Under the pieces are notes generated by a model. It saw only the letters and a list, made by a program, of their open reading frames with translations, searched no databases and had not been told where the DNA came from. From the NCBI GenBank assembly GCA_000151295.1, contig GG745340.1, positions 46,381-82,640 of the forward strand: a stretch of DNA of 36,260 nt, written 5' to 3'. Each line of letters opens with the position of its first letter. Positions within the stretch are counted from its first letter, which is position 1. The DNA is from Allomyces macrogynus ATCC 38327. Lineage: Eukaryota; Blastocladiomycota; Blastocladiomycetes; Blastocladiales; Blastocladiaceae. The position numbers and the translations under genes were made by a program. Below, piece after piece: positions 1 to 8,816 of the stretch.

Positions 1-257
1 CGGCTAAACGATCAAAGCACAACGTGGGCAACGACCTACATCAACGATTATGATTGCTTTCGGCCTGGCCAGCGACAGTTGAGCACCCGTCGCCGAGCAG
101 TTCAGCATCCACGCTTTCCTCGCTCTCCTGTCGCAGCGAAACTACGCGCAATTTGCAGCATCGGCGCCACAAGCAACCGTCGCGCCCGGTCCAGTCGATT
201 ACCAACAGCACAATTGCTGCAGTACCCCGCAGATCGTTACTTTGATCCGTACTCGCC

Positions 258-1517
258 ATGGCCACCAACAACACCGCTCCCGCACCCGTCACGCGCGCCG
301 CCGCGACCGAGCACCTGCTCTACAAGACCAAGCCGCCCGGGTCGCTCGGCGCGCTCGAAAACTGGGCCGAGCAGCTCATGGTCGTGCAGAACACGCTGCG
401 CCCCAAGGTCGACAAGGCGCGCATGCTCCTGTTTGCCGCCGATAATGGGCTCGCGGCGGGTGCCGAAGTCTCGCAGTACCCGCGCGCCGTGACGCGCGAG
501 ATGCTGAAGAACATTGCGAGCGGTGGTGCTGCGATCAAGTACGTGCCGTGCTGCACCGTTCCGGCCTATTCCGTTGTCTGACTGTGTTGTGGATGTAGCT
601 GCCTGTGCCGCGCGCACGGGATCGAGCTCAAGGTGCTCGACCTCGGCGTCGACACGGACCAGCAGCACCAGGATGTGGAGCACTTTCGACTGCTCGCGCA
701 CGGGTCGGCAAACCCGCTCGAGGCGCCCGCCATGGACGGCGTCACGTTCAGTTACGCGCAGTCGCTCGGGCGCAAGGCGTTCCAGGCCGCGCGAAATGAC
801 GGCGTGCAGGTGCTTGGGCTGGGTGAACTCGGTACGCGCAGAGCACACATCGAGTTGGACGGTTCGCTTCGATTTGACTGACTCTGGTCCCCTTTTTTAG
901 GCATCGGTAACACGGCCATTGCCTCCACCTTGCTTGGCGCCGCGACCCGCCGTCCCGCGACCGACGTGACCGGCGCCGGCACGGGCGTGACGGGCCCGCG
1001 CTACGAGGCCAAGTGCCAGGCCGTCACGGCCGTCCTTGCCAAATGGGATACGCTGATCCCTACGGACTCTACCGCACGCGCCGGCTGGTCGGACGTGCTG
1101 CGCACGATTGGCGACCTCGAAATCGTGGCCATGGCAGCGGTCATCCACGAGGCCGCTGTGTATGGCGGGATCGTGGTCGTGATTGACGGGTTCATCACCA
1201 TGGCTGCGTTGCTCTACGCGCTGCTCGTCTGGCCCGACGACGTGCCCGCGATCGTGCAGGTCACGCTCTTTTCGCACTTGAGCGCCGAGGCGCCGGCGGC
1301 GCTGATGCTCGAGACGATCGTGGTCGCGGCGCTGGAGCGTGGGGCGGAGAAGGAGGTAGTTGCCAAGTGGCAGGAACCGATTGGCCGGTGGGGGTTGCGA
1401 CTGGGGGAAGGGTCCGGCGCGGCGCTGGTGATTCCGCTGTTGCGCAGTGCTGCGGCGATTGCGGCAGATATGGCCACGTTCCAGGGGGCCGGTGTGAGCA
1501 CCGAAAAAACGGAGTAG
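258..1517 (+). CDS. cobT: CobT-like nicotinate-nucleotide:dimethylbenzimidazole phosphoribosyltransferase
   Basis: Join 258..538, 599..831, 901..1517 gives 376 residues; both introns (60 and 69 bp) are GT-AG and phase-consistent. The family transfers phosphoribose from nicotinate mononucleotide to a lower-ligand base such as 5,6-dimethylbenzimidazole, making the alpha-ribazole phosphate used in cobalamin nucleotide-loop assembly. Visible motifs: the N-terminal KPPGSLGALE segment, FAADNGLAAG, and GELGIGNTA rebuilt across the second splice junction (usual family form GEMGIGNT). Next come a PVVVDGF-like stretch read here as IVVVIDGF, and the C-terminal LRLGEGSGAA, whose Glu corresponds to the catalytic base. 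Length is close to the roughly 350-residue bacterial enzymes. The start is the first Met before the conserved core. No organelle-targeting peptide is obvious. Splicing, codon use and GC match the neighbours, so it does not look like bacterial contamination. Confidence 0.9.
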
Positions 1518-1772
1518 ATGTAGTGTGGAGGAAGGAGACGGGGCCGGTGCCGGTGCCGGCCTTTGTGGTGGTTGCGATATTGCTTGAAAATGCAGAAACG
1601 TATAGGTAGCTTTGTAAATTCGGTGTGCTGGAGCAAGGTTATGCTATGCCTGTTCTTGCTGTGCTCAACGCTCCTCACTAGATCATGGCTCGCACATCAA
1701 ATCGCAATCAGCTGCCACTCGACCACGACCGCAAAACGCCAACCAACAAAAGCGCGCGCGCATGCTCACTGA
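1518..1772. other. convergent intergenic spacer
   Basis: This is 255 bases between the stop of the CobT-like gene on the plus strand and the stop of the hypothetical gene on the minus strand. Both 3' ends face each other here. No gene or clear terminator structure was seen. Confidence 0.6.
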
Positions 1773-2798
1773 TCATACATCAAACACGAGCGCCCCCTCC
1801 AAGACATCCACCACGAGGAACGGATCCGAGCCGGGACAGGGTGGGTCGACGCCGTCCACGGCCAAGTGCGTCGGGTCCGCGTCCTCGTTATCATCGTCGG
1901 GCAAGTTGAGCCGCACCGCCTCCTTGACCAGATCGCGGTCCAGAAAGTCGAGCCCATTGCTGCCATTCTCCGGGAACAGGTCAAAGGGGGCAATCGCGGC
2001 AAATTCGTAGGCGGGCGCGGGCGGCAGGTCCCAAAGATCTTCGTCGGCCGACGCAAAGCACGCGAAATCTGGCGGCCAGCAACCGGTGGAGAAGAGCGCG
2101 GTGAGATTCCTCATTCAATACCCGCAATAAAAAGCGGGTGAGAAACGCACGGTCATCGTGCACCCACGCCTGCGACTTGGCCGGCTGGAACGGGACCCCA
2201 TCGCCACCGTCAATCTCGTCTTCGGGCCGTCCACGGACGCCCGGGTACAGCGCGTTCAGTGACTCGAGCAATGGGCGCGTTCTCGGACCAGCAACGTGGG
2301 GCGTATGCTGTGGTGCAACCATGGCCTCGCGCATCCGGCTCGGACCCGCCGGCTGCCGGAGGCCAGGGGCCTTGGGCGTTGGTGCCGCCGACGGAGCCGT
2401 CGGAAACAATTGGCGCGTTGTCGCCGGTGCGAGCCGTCCCGTCATAACGGCCGGCGTGCTCGCTGCGCGCACCTTCGTCGGCGCCATCGGCGTCTCGGTT
2501 ACGGCCGCGACGGTACTGCGCGGGCGCGGCTTGGTCGGCGTGTCGAGGTGCCGCGGCATCGCCATGCCCGGTTTGATCACTGCCCGAAAAGCCCATCGCG
2601 TTCAGTGATCAGGCAAAGAACCGAGAGCGAGCGAAAGTCCATACGCGCAGGACTCGAAGCAGCATGGTGCAGACCGTGGATGCGCTTCATGGCCGCCGTG
2701 CCCGGCGCAACGGGCGCGCGGCGCACCGACGACGGCGCCGAAACGGTGTTTTCCGCATCGAGGTTGAGGTTGGGCCCGTTCGGGCGATGGTGGTACAT
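1773..2798 (-). CDS. hypothetical disordered protein, basic N-terminal half and acidic C-terminal half
   Basis: Proposed join, complement of 1773..2068, 2151..2579, 2645..2798, gives 292 residues. Introns of 82 bp (GTGCGT donor) and 65 bp (GTATGG donor) are phase-consistent. I do not recognise a domain. The first two thirds are rich in Pro, Ala, Thr and Arg and look disordered. They carry a CDK-type TPTK site (about residues 65-68) and a destruction-box-like RPLLESLN. A DAEN near residue 15 resembles, but is not, a KEN box. The last third is acidic (PDDDNEDAD) with hydrophobic DLF/LDFLD patches. This layout (basic degron-bearing N-terminus, acidic C-terminus) is like securin (Pds1/Cut2), but that is speculative because securins share almost no sequence. 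Codon use matches neighbouring genes and the exon joins keep an open frame, which supports a real gene. Confidence 0.55.
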
Positions 2799-3477
2799 GG
2801 TTTGACGTCGGCTGCAGGGGCGGCGGGAACGGGCGCGAGCGAGGTGCAACTGCAAGGGCGGTGGGTGGACAGATTGCAGCAAGTCGCTAGCGGCGTCAAG
2901 TCGGCGGTTTGGCGGCCGGCTCTCGCGACAGCGACGACGGACTTCGAGCTTATCGACGAGGTTGAGCGGGCGGGGAGACAGTCTGTCTGGTCGGCGTGAC
3001 CGCGCTCAAATCACTGATCTGTCTCTCAAACCTCGCCCAACCACAACATGTCGCACCAAAGCATCTTGGACCACGTCAGAGAAGCGATCCATCAGAAACG
3101 TCCACCCGCTCCGATCCGGCCAGAGCGACGCGCGCGCGTCCACTTCCTACCTAGGCGATCGGCGCGAGTTGCTGGTGCAACGACAAGGCCAACACTCACA
3201 ACCAGAAAGAGCATCAAGACGAACAACGGCAAAAACGATCAACACTACAAAAGCCTAGGTGGGGTACGAGAGACCAGACGCTCCAAGCGCAAACTGAACG
3301 ACACCAAGAGAAACGAGCAGAAACAAAACCGGCAAGGCACGAACGAAAAAAGCAATCATCACCCCCCCCCCCCCCCCTCACTACGTCTACCGGCGCAGCG
3401 GCCTGGCGCAGGACCGCCCATGGTGGTCCGCGGTCCCAATCCACGCGCCGCGCACCGCGCCCGAGCACGCAACCGCC
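2799..3477. other. intergenic region with C16 homopolymer
   Basis: This is the 5' flank of the hypothetical minus-strand gene and the 3' flank of the carrier gene. The stretch 3000-3360 is relatively A-rich compared with its surroundings. A homopolymer of 16 C lies at 3362-3377. No open frame with coding character was found. Confidence 0.5.
3362..3377. repeat. C16 homopolymer
   Basis: Sixteen consecutive C residues lie about 100 bases past the carrier stop, so the tract would be poly-G in a minus-strand 3' UTR. The exact length may be unreliable. Confidence 0.9.
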
Positions 3478-4942
3478 TTAGTACTCGGCGTCGCGCGTCT
3501 TGAGCTGCTCCTCGGTCTGCTTGCTCGAGGCCTTGATCAGGTCGAGCCGCTTGGCGACAAACTCATAGACGGTGAACGTGACCGCGTTACCCGGCGCGAC
3601 ACGCAACAGCCGCGGCGTGAGACCCTTGTAGAAGGCCGAGTAGCCTTCGTTCTGCAAGATCTGCACGACACAGGTGCGAATGCGCGACCACGCGGTCTCC
3701 CCGGCCTTCGACTGCGTGCGCTGAATGCGCGTCTTGATGGTATCAATCGGGTTGTTGCAGAGCGGGCCCATGGCACCCGAAATGAGACCAAGCGTCATGT
3801 GCTGCCACGACTGCAAGTCGCCACCCTGGTAGGCCTCGACGCGCTTTTTCAGTTCCTGGTAGGTTGTGAAGTTGGCGGCCTGGTTGGTGGCCTGCCGCAA
3901 TGCCGTCAGCGACACCCCCTTCCACAGCGTGCCAAACCCTTCCTCCTTGACAATCGTGTAGACGGCGTGCGCGGGCGACCGGTACTTGGGCACGTCGAGC
4001 GGGTCCGAGAGCGAGTGCCGCTGCGCCTGCAGCCGGATCTTGACCACTTCCATCGGGGTCACGACCACGACGGCCTCGGTGGTGCCGGCACCAAGACCGG
4101 CAAAGAAGACACCGAGCGTCGACGTGACGCCCGTCTCCTTGTTGGCGAGCAGCGTCTTGTAGGTGTTGAAGGATGTGAACCGAATCGCCATCTTGGGCAC
4201 GATGCCCGTCACGACGGCGCCGAGACCCTTGTAGAGCGCCAGGAAACCCTCGCGCTGCGCGATGCGCGTGCCCGTCGCGATGAACCCGAGCTTGGGCTCG
4301 CCGGCCGGCCGGTTTGCCTTGAGCTGCATGCGAACCTGGAGTCATTTTGAAGCGCGCAATGGTCGAGAGCAGACGAACAACGGAATGATCGTGGTGGTCG
4401 GGTCGGTTACGGTCGAAAAATTGGCGCGAGTGCGGGTAAGGGTGATGGAACAGGCGTAAAAGCCACGGCGTGGGCCAAAAAAAACGGCCAAGGACGCGTT
4501 CCGCGTGGTTCCGAACCCCAGCACCAATCAGGGATTCGAAAGCGAGCGACGCGTCAGGAGCAGATCAATGAGCGTGAGAGTGAGGGGCAAAAGAGGAGGG
4601 AGAGAGGAGAGCATCCTTGTCAGTTTCCCTGCTGCAAAGATCAGCGAGAACACCCAGTCGGGTCCGCGAGCGCACCTTGATCGTGTCGAGCGGGTGGCAA
4701 ACCATGGCCTCCATGAACCCGGCGAAACCGCCAGCTGCAGAACGAGTACCGGCCGTGTCAGCACAACGTTTAGAATGGCTGTAGGCACGCAGCAGTGCAG
4801 CAGTCGTCGTTTTCTCAGCCATCACGACCACCGCGGTCATGATTGTACGAGAAACGCCGCCGTTTCCGCGAATACTCGAGCAGGACCACGCACCGATCAG
4901 GTGCGTCGACAACGACTTCTTCTTTTCGCCGGTCTTGGACAT
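3478..4942 (-). CDS. SFC1: mitochondrial succinate/fumarate carrier (SFC1/ACR1 type)
   Basis: Complement of join 3478..4335, 4676..4734, 4894..4942 gives 321 residues, against 322 for the yeast protein. It is an inner-mitochondrial-membrane carrier that in yeast imports succinate in exchange for fumarate, linking the glyoxylate cycle to gluconeogenesis. All three mitochondrial-carrier signatures are present: PLDTIKVR (near residue 31, built across exons 2 and 3), PMEVVKIR (near 130) and PIDTIKTR (near 232). Long stretches such as EGFLALYKGLGAVV, IRLQAQ, VSLTALRQATNQ and VAPGNAVTFTVYE are those of the succinate/fumarate subfamily, not generic carriers. Introns are 159 and 340 bp, unusually long for this window. 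A TATAAA lies about 210 bases upstream of the start. Confidence 0.93.
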
Positions 4943-5149
4943 GTTGGTGGAAATTGGTTTGGTGCCGGGAGACGAGTTGGTGGAGCGAGCGCGAAAAACA
5001 CGGCCGGCTCAAGTTGGTCCAAGTGGTGAGGTGTTGAAAAGACAGCGGCACGCAGCAGCAACGGCACGGCAGGGTCAACCAGCGAGCGAGAACGGGCGAG
5101 CGCAAACTAGGCGGAAATGAGAGGAGGAGCGGCGCGGGCGAGCGCGACC

Positions 5150-5155
5150 TTTATA
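5150..5155 (-). promoter_or_regulatory. TATA box candidate for the carrier gene
   Basis: TATAAA on the minus strand lies about 210 bases upstream of the carrier ATG, in a strongly GC-rich context. Position and orientation fit a core promoter; this is inference from sequence only. Confidence 0.4.
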
Positions 5156-5464
5156 TTGTTGGCGCGGTCGAGCCGGGTTCGGCGGGCAGCGGCGGCACTC
5201 TGCGGGTGGGAGCGTTGGCCATGGCCGCGTGCCAAACCGAATCAAGAATGAATGAATGCCAAATGAGTGAGGAGGGTCCGGGCGAGTCCGACCTCGGGGG
5301 TGACTCGCGCGATGCACTTTCGGTTCGCTCATCGCTGCTGCCTGCTGCTGGACGTGGTGTTGGCAGACCCCCCTGGGGGCAGTTCTCTCACCTGATGGCA
5401 TGCGCCGCAACCTGCCCTGGCGTGGCTGTTCTTGCATTTGACCAATGCATCACGAGTCGGCGTT

Positions 5465-5490
5465 GGTCTGCAGACCAAGGTCTGCAGACC
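5465..5490. repeat. two copies of a 12-bp perfect palindrome
   Basis: GGTCTGCAGACC occurs at 5465-5476 and again at 5479-5490, separated by AA. Each copy is a perfect inverted repeat, so the pair can be read as tandem operators with 14-bp periodicity or as cruciform-forming DNA. Confidence 0.9.
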
Positions 5491-5699
5491 AAACCTCGCC
5501 TTCGGGAGCGCCCTGAGCCGGCGCCCCCAATGCCATCAGATCTCGCCCGAACCGATCACGCATTTCACAAGGACCGCCAGCCGGGTTTTTCCGGCGTCAT
5601 TTCATTCCGACAACATAAATACGCTGGTATTTGATTACGCCACGGCCATGGATCAAGATTCCATCAAACGTCTTTGGGATCGACCTCGTCGCCACCGAG

Positions 5700-5741
5700 G
5701 ACACGCGGAACCCGCTTCGAGACACGCCGAACCCGCTTCGA
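5700..5741. repeat. 21-bp tandem duplication
   Basis: Two adjacent 21-bp units (5700-5720 and 5721-5741) of the form GACACGC(G/C)GAACCCGCTTCGA differ at one base. The unit length is a multiple of three, but no convincing coding frame is present. Confidence 0.85.
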
Positions 5742-6122
5742 CGCCCAGCTGACAGTGTCCCGAGCCCAAGATCCTCGGCGACAATACAAGGCGGGACGCG
5801 GCGCGCAGCGTTTCCATCATATTACGACTCTCCACGGTTGTATTCTGTAGTAATATCGGCACATCAAAAGAACAGCGAGATGGAAGCAACGACCATCGCC
5901 AACGCCAGGAAGAGCAGGAAGAAGAAAAGGAGTCGGTGACAATGGTCAAATGCGGGCCATTGGGCAAGCACGCAAAATGTGCGATCACGTAAAAAAAGGC
6001 AGAGATGAAATACGACAACAACAACAACAACAAAGCACTACGAGCTAATCCGCCAAACCGGCCACGACGTCGGCTTCGGCCCGTCAGACGACGCATCACC
6101 TCGGTCGGCGCTCGACCCGATG

Positions 6123-7629
6123 CTACCTCGACATGGCGAGCGCAAACCCGCGCGCCTGATCGTACGATCCGGCCGCCGCCTGCAACGACGGCACCCAGTC
6201 GTCAGCCCCTCCCACACCGAACACGTCGAGGTCCAAGCTTGCGCCGTGTGCAAACTCGAGCCCAACACCGCTATCGCGCTCTGCGTCCATGCGCAAGTTC
6301 TTGGCCAGGTAGACCAAATTCTCGATATCCGCCGGCTTGAACGGCAGTCGCCGCAACACGCCGAGAATCTCAGAGCACTCCAAGTCCTCGAGATTGTCCT
6401 TGAGCGCGTGCAGCAGGGCGAGGCACAGATACGGGTGCAACGCGATCCCGTGCCGCTCGGCAAAGTAGGCGTCCCACAGCCGCAGGACCGACTCGAAAGG
6501 CAATTCGCGCGCGAGCAACGACTGGAACATGGGCGCGAGCCAGTCCTTGGCGTCGGCGCTCTCGTCGTCAAAGTAGGTGTAGAGGTCCGGCAAGGTCGTG
6601 CGGAACAGCGCCATGAATTGCGAGACGCGGCGAGGGAGCGGTTGCTCGTAGTCGAGCGTTTCTAAACATCGGATAGCGGATCAGATTTGCATGTTGTGGT
6701 GCCCCCGGACTAAAGGACGAATCAAACGCACCCAGCTGCTGCATCAGCGCCTCGAAGCAATAATAAATATCGCGCTCGTCGCGTATGCAATAGACAAACG
6801 GCGCGAGCAGAGCGACCCACGACGGATGATAGTCGGCCTGCGTCGCGCTATTCAAATAAGCCGTGATTACGCGCTCAAACACGGCGCGCACCGCGTCGAC
6901 GCCCGAGTACAATGGCGGTGCCGTGTGCACGGTCGCCGCATCCAACGGGCTCTGGTCCACAAACACGCTGCGTCTTACCCCACCGCTGCCCGCACCTACA
7001 GGTGGGGACGACCCGGCCAAGTTGAACCGATCGCTCGCGCCACTCGATTCGCTCCCGGGCGAGGTGCCACCGTTCGCCGGACTGAGAAGCGGTCCGGGCA
7101 GGGCTTCGGCAAGCGGGATGACGACAGGCGTGACGAGTCGGTTGAAGAGCGGGGTGCGGCGCAGAAACCGGTTCACTTCACCGCGCACTTGCTTGAGGAC
7201 CGGGTGGTGCGTCGGGGTCGACGCGCACAGGGCTTCGTAGGCCGCGGCACGCGCACGCTTGCGCGAGAGCTCGTGGGCTGGCAAATGGAGCAGTGTGGGA
7301 GGTCAGCGCCGACAGTACGGCACGCGCGACAGATCCTTCTTCGTGGGTGCACTTCCCCCTCCGTGCGTGTGGTGGGCGCACGTACACCGGTCTGCGGGGG
7401 CAATGCCGAGCAAGTAGCACCAGACGTCGCCGCGGACGGGGGCAGGGATTCCGTGGCGTGCGAGGTCGCGCAGTTTGGCCACGTCGACGGTGACTTCGGC
7501 CGAGAGTGTTTCGAGGTACTCGTCGAGCACACCCGACACGGTCAGGCCCGTGGCCGTGTGGTGGTGGTGGTGGTGGTGGTGGTGGTGGCCGGTATTGCTC
7601 GGGACGGCTGCAGCGGCAGTCATGGTCAT
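6123..7629 (-). CDS. TBC-domain Rab-GAP-like protein with atypical glutamine finger
   Basis: Complement of join 6123..6661, 6732..7277, 7353..7629 gives 453 residues. The 7278-7352 intron has a weaker GTGCAC donor, and more N-terminal exons may exist upstream. TBC proteins accelerate GTP hydrolysis by Rab GTPases in membrane traffic. Visible elements: VRGDVWCYLLGI (about 65-76); VRGEVNR (about 123-129), which matches the I-x-x-D-x-x-R arginine-finger motif; and LLAPFVYCIRDERDIYYCFE. Near the C-terminus are LPDLYTYFDDE, LARELPFESVLRLWDAYF and a conserved LLHALKDNLEDLE-type helix. The motif equivalent to Y-x-Q reads YHP (about 242-244), so the catalytic glutamine seems absent. A roughly 85-residue Ser/Gly/Pro-rich insert separates the two finger motifs, and the N-terminus carries ten consecutive His. 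Subfamily was not determined. Confidence 0.82.
7558..7587. repeat. (GTG)10 microsatellite encoding His10
   Basis: Ten GTG triplets on the plus strand read as ten CAC histidine codons in the N-terminal part of the TBC-domain gene. The tract length is likely to vary between strains. Confidence 0.9.
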
Positions 7630-7759
7630 GGTCGTCGTCGAGATGCTTCTGCAGGAACAGCGGAGAAGGGCTGCAGGGGCAGAGCGTTGCTGGGAGGGAG
7701 AGCAGCGGGCGATCCGAGGCACAGACGTCGTTGGTGCAGGGCCGGCAGGAACGCGAGCG

Positions 7760-7775
7760 TGTCAAAGTTGGGTTG
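7760..7775. repeat. 16-bp direct repeat, copy 1
   Basis: TGTCAAAGTTGGGTTG is identical to 8211-8226. On the minus strand both copies can encode RQPNFD in locally open frames. Confidence 0.85.
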
Positions 7776-8210
7776 GCGTCGTTTGAGCAGAGGAGCGCTG
7801 TCGACGACGAGAGCAGGTGGGCACGGCGGGCGGTAGCTTGCTGCTTGCTGACGTTGGCAATCTTGCGCGTTCGTGCCGTCAGGGAGGGTAGCTGGCTCGC
7901 GCGTTGACCAGGAGGGTCGGCGTTGCTCTCCGGCCCCTGATTGATGTTGACGACAGCGGCGACCAGGTCCAGTCTCGGAATCGCGAGGGGGCTGCGGCAG
8001 GTCCAGCGCGACCCTCTCCACCGCGCAGCGTGCTTTCGCGACCTCGTCGTCGTTGATGAAGTTTGAAACGGGCAGTGGGCCGCTCTGGCGGCTTTTTGCG
8101 GCGAGTTGGTGGGTGCAAGTCGGCCGGCGCCGACAACGCGGCGGGGCAAACGCGCGCGGCAACGTTGCGTTGCTCGCGCTGGCGTGCGATAATCGTCAAG
8201 GTGTCGCTGA

Positions 8211-8226
8211 TGTCAAAGTTGGGTTG
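8211..8226. repeat. 16-bp direct repeat, copy 2
   Basis: This is an identical copy of 7760-7775, 451 bases downstream. See the entry for copy 1. Confidence 0.85.
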
Positions 8227-8816
8227 TCGAGTCGGTCGAGCAGGTGTGTTAGGCGGGGTGAGTGGCGCTGTGCAGGAGAAAACGCTGAGGGAAAACTGAA
8301 GATTCCTGCAACCCCCCACAACAAACGGCAAGGCAGCGGCGCTTCCGAAGAAGGGCCCCAGGCGAATGCAGACGCAAAAAGCGAGTGGGAAAAGGAAGGC
8401 AACGCCCGGCAAAGCTGCCAAAACCAAGACCAAAAGCAGCATGGAAAGCACACTCGAAGGATGCGCGGATTGGCCGCGAGACATCACGCGTGTTGCATGC
8501 CGTTGACGATGCCGCGTCTCGCACTCTTAATGGTCATCATGTTACCTGTTCCTCGTTTCTCTTCAGCGGCCGGCTTGACCTTTCCGCCGCCAACCCGGCC
8601 GCAGCACTTGCCCTCACTCCCTGCAATCGATTTCATACACACGAAAAAGCTCGCTCGACCGACCGACCAGGGCCTTGGCCCGATTCGACAGACCCACCTG
8701 ATCACTGCAGCCGTCGCGGCTTGCCATGGTTCACGGCGTGACAAGAACTATCAACCCACCAACAACTACTTCCACCAACGCTCTGACCTGACCCGTGGCG
8801 ACCCCACGCCGCCGCC

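Larger units (their letters stand above)
4943..6122. other. intergenic region with palindromic and tandem repeats
   Basis: This 1.2 kb lies between the carrier start and the stop of the TBC-domain gene. The carrier promoter occupies the left end. The remainder is less GC-rich and holds a paired 12-bp palindrome (5465-5490) and a 21-bp tandem duplication (5700-5741). Short frames on both strands show no recognisable protein. A small RNA gene cannot be excluded by eye. Confidence 0.5.
7630..8816. other. divergent spacer, may hold extra 5' exons of the TBC gene
   Basis: This 1.2 kb lies between the proposed TBC start and the formin start. The minus strand keeps long open frames (for example 7626-8162 and 7879-8487) with protein-like stretches such as FINDDEVAKARCAVER and FDISDTLTIIARQREQ. 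These could be 5' exons, but I could not join them consistently. A 16-bp direct repeat lies inside. The formin promoter must lie at the right end. Confidence 0.4.

Noticed and set aside
258..1517. CobT gene as bacterial contamination
   Set aside because: Two in-phase GT-AG introns of typical local length, shared donor type and codon use argue for a native eukaryotic gene.
7558..7587. His10 run as a vector-derived affinity tag
   Set aside because: It is a pure CAC triplet tract inside a native open frame without other vector sequence, so it is better explained as a microsatellite.
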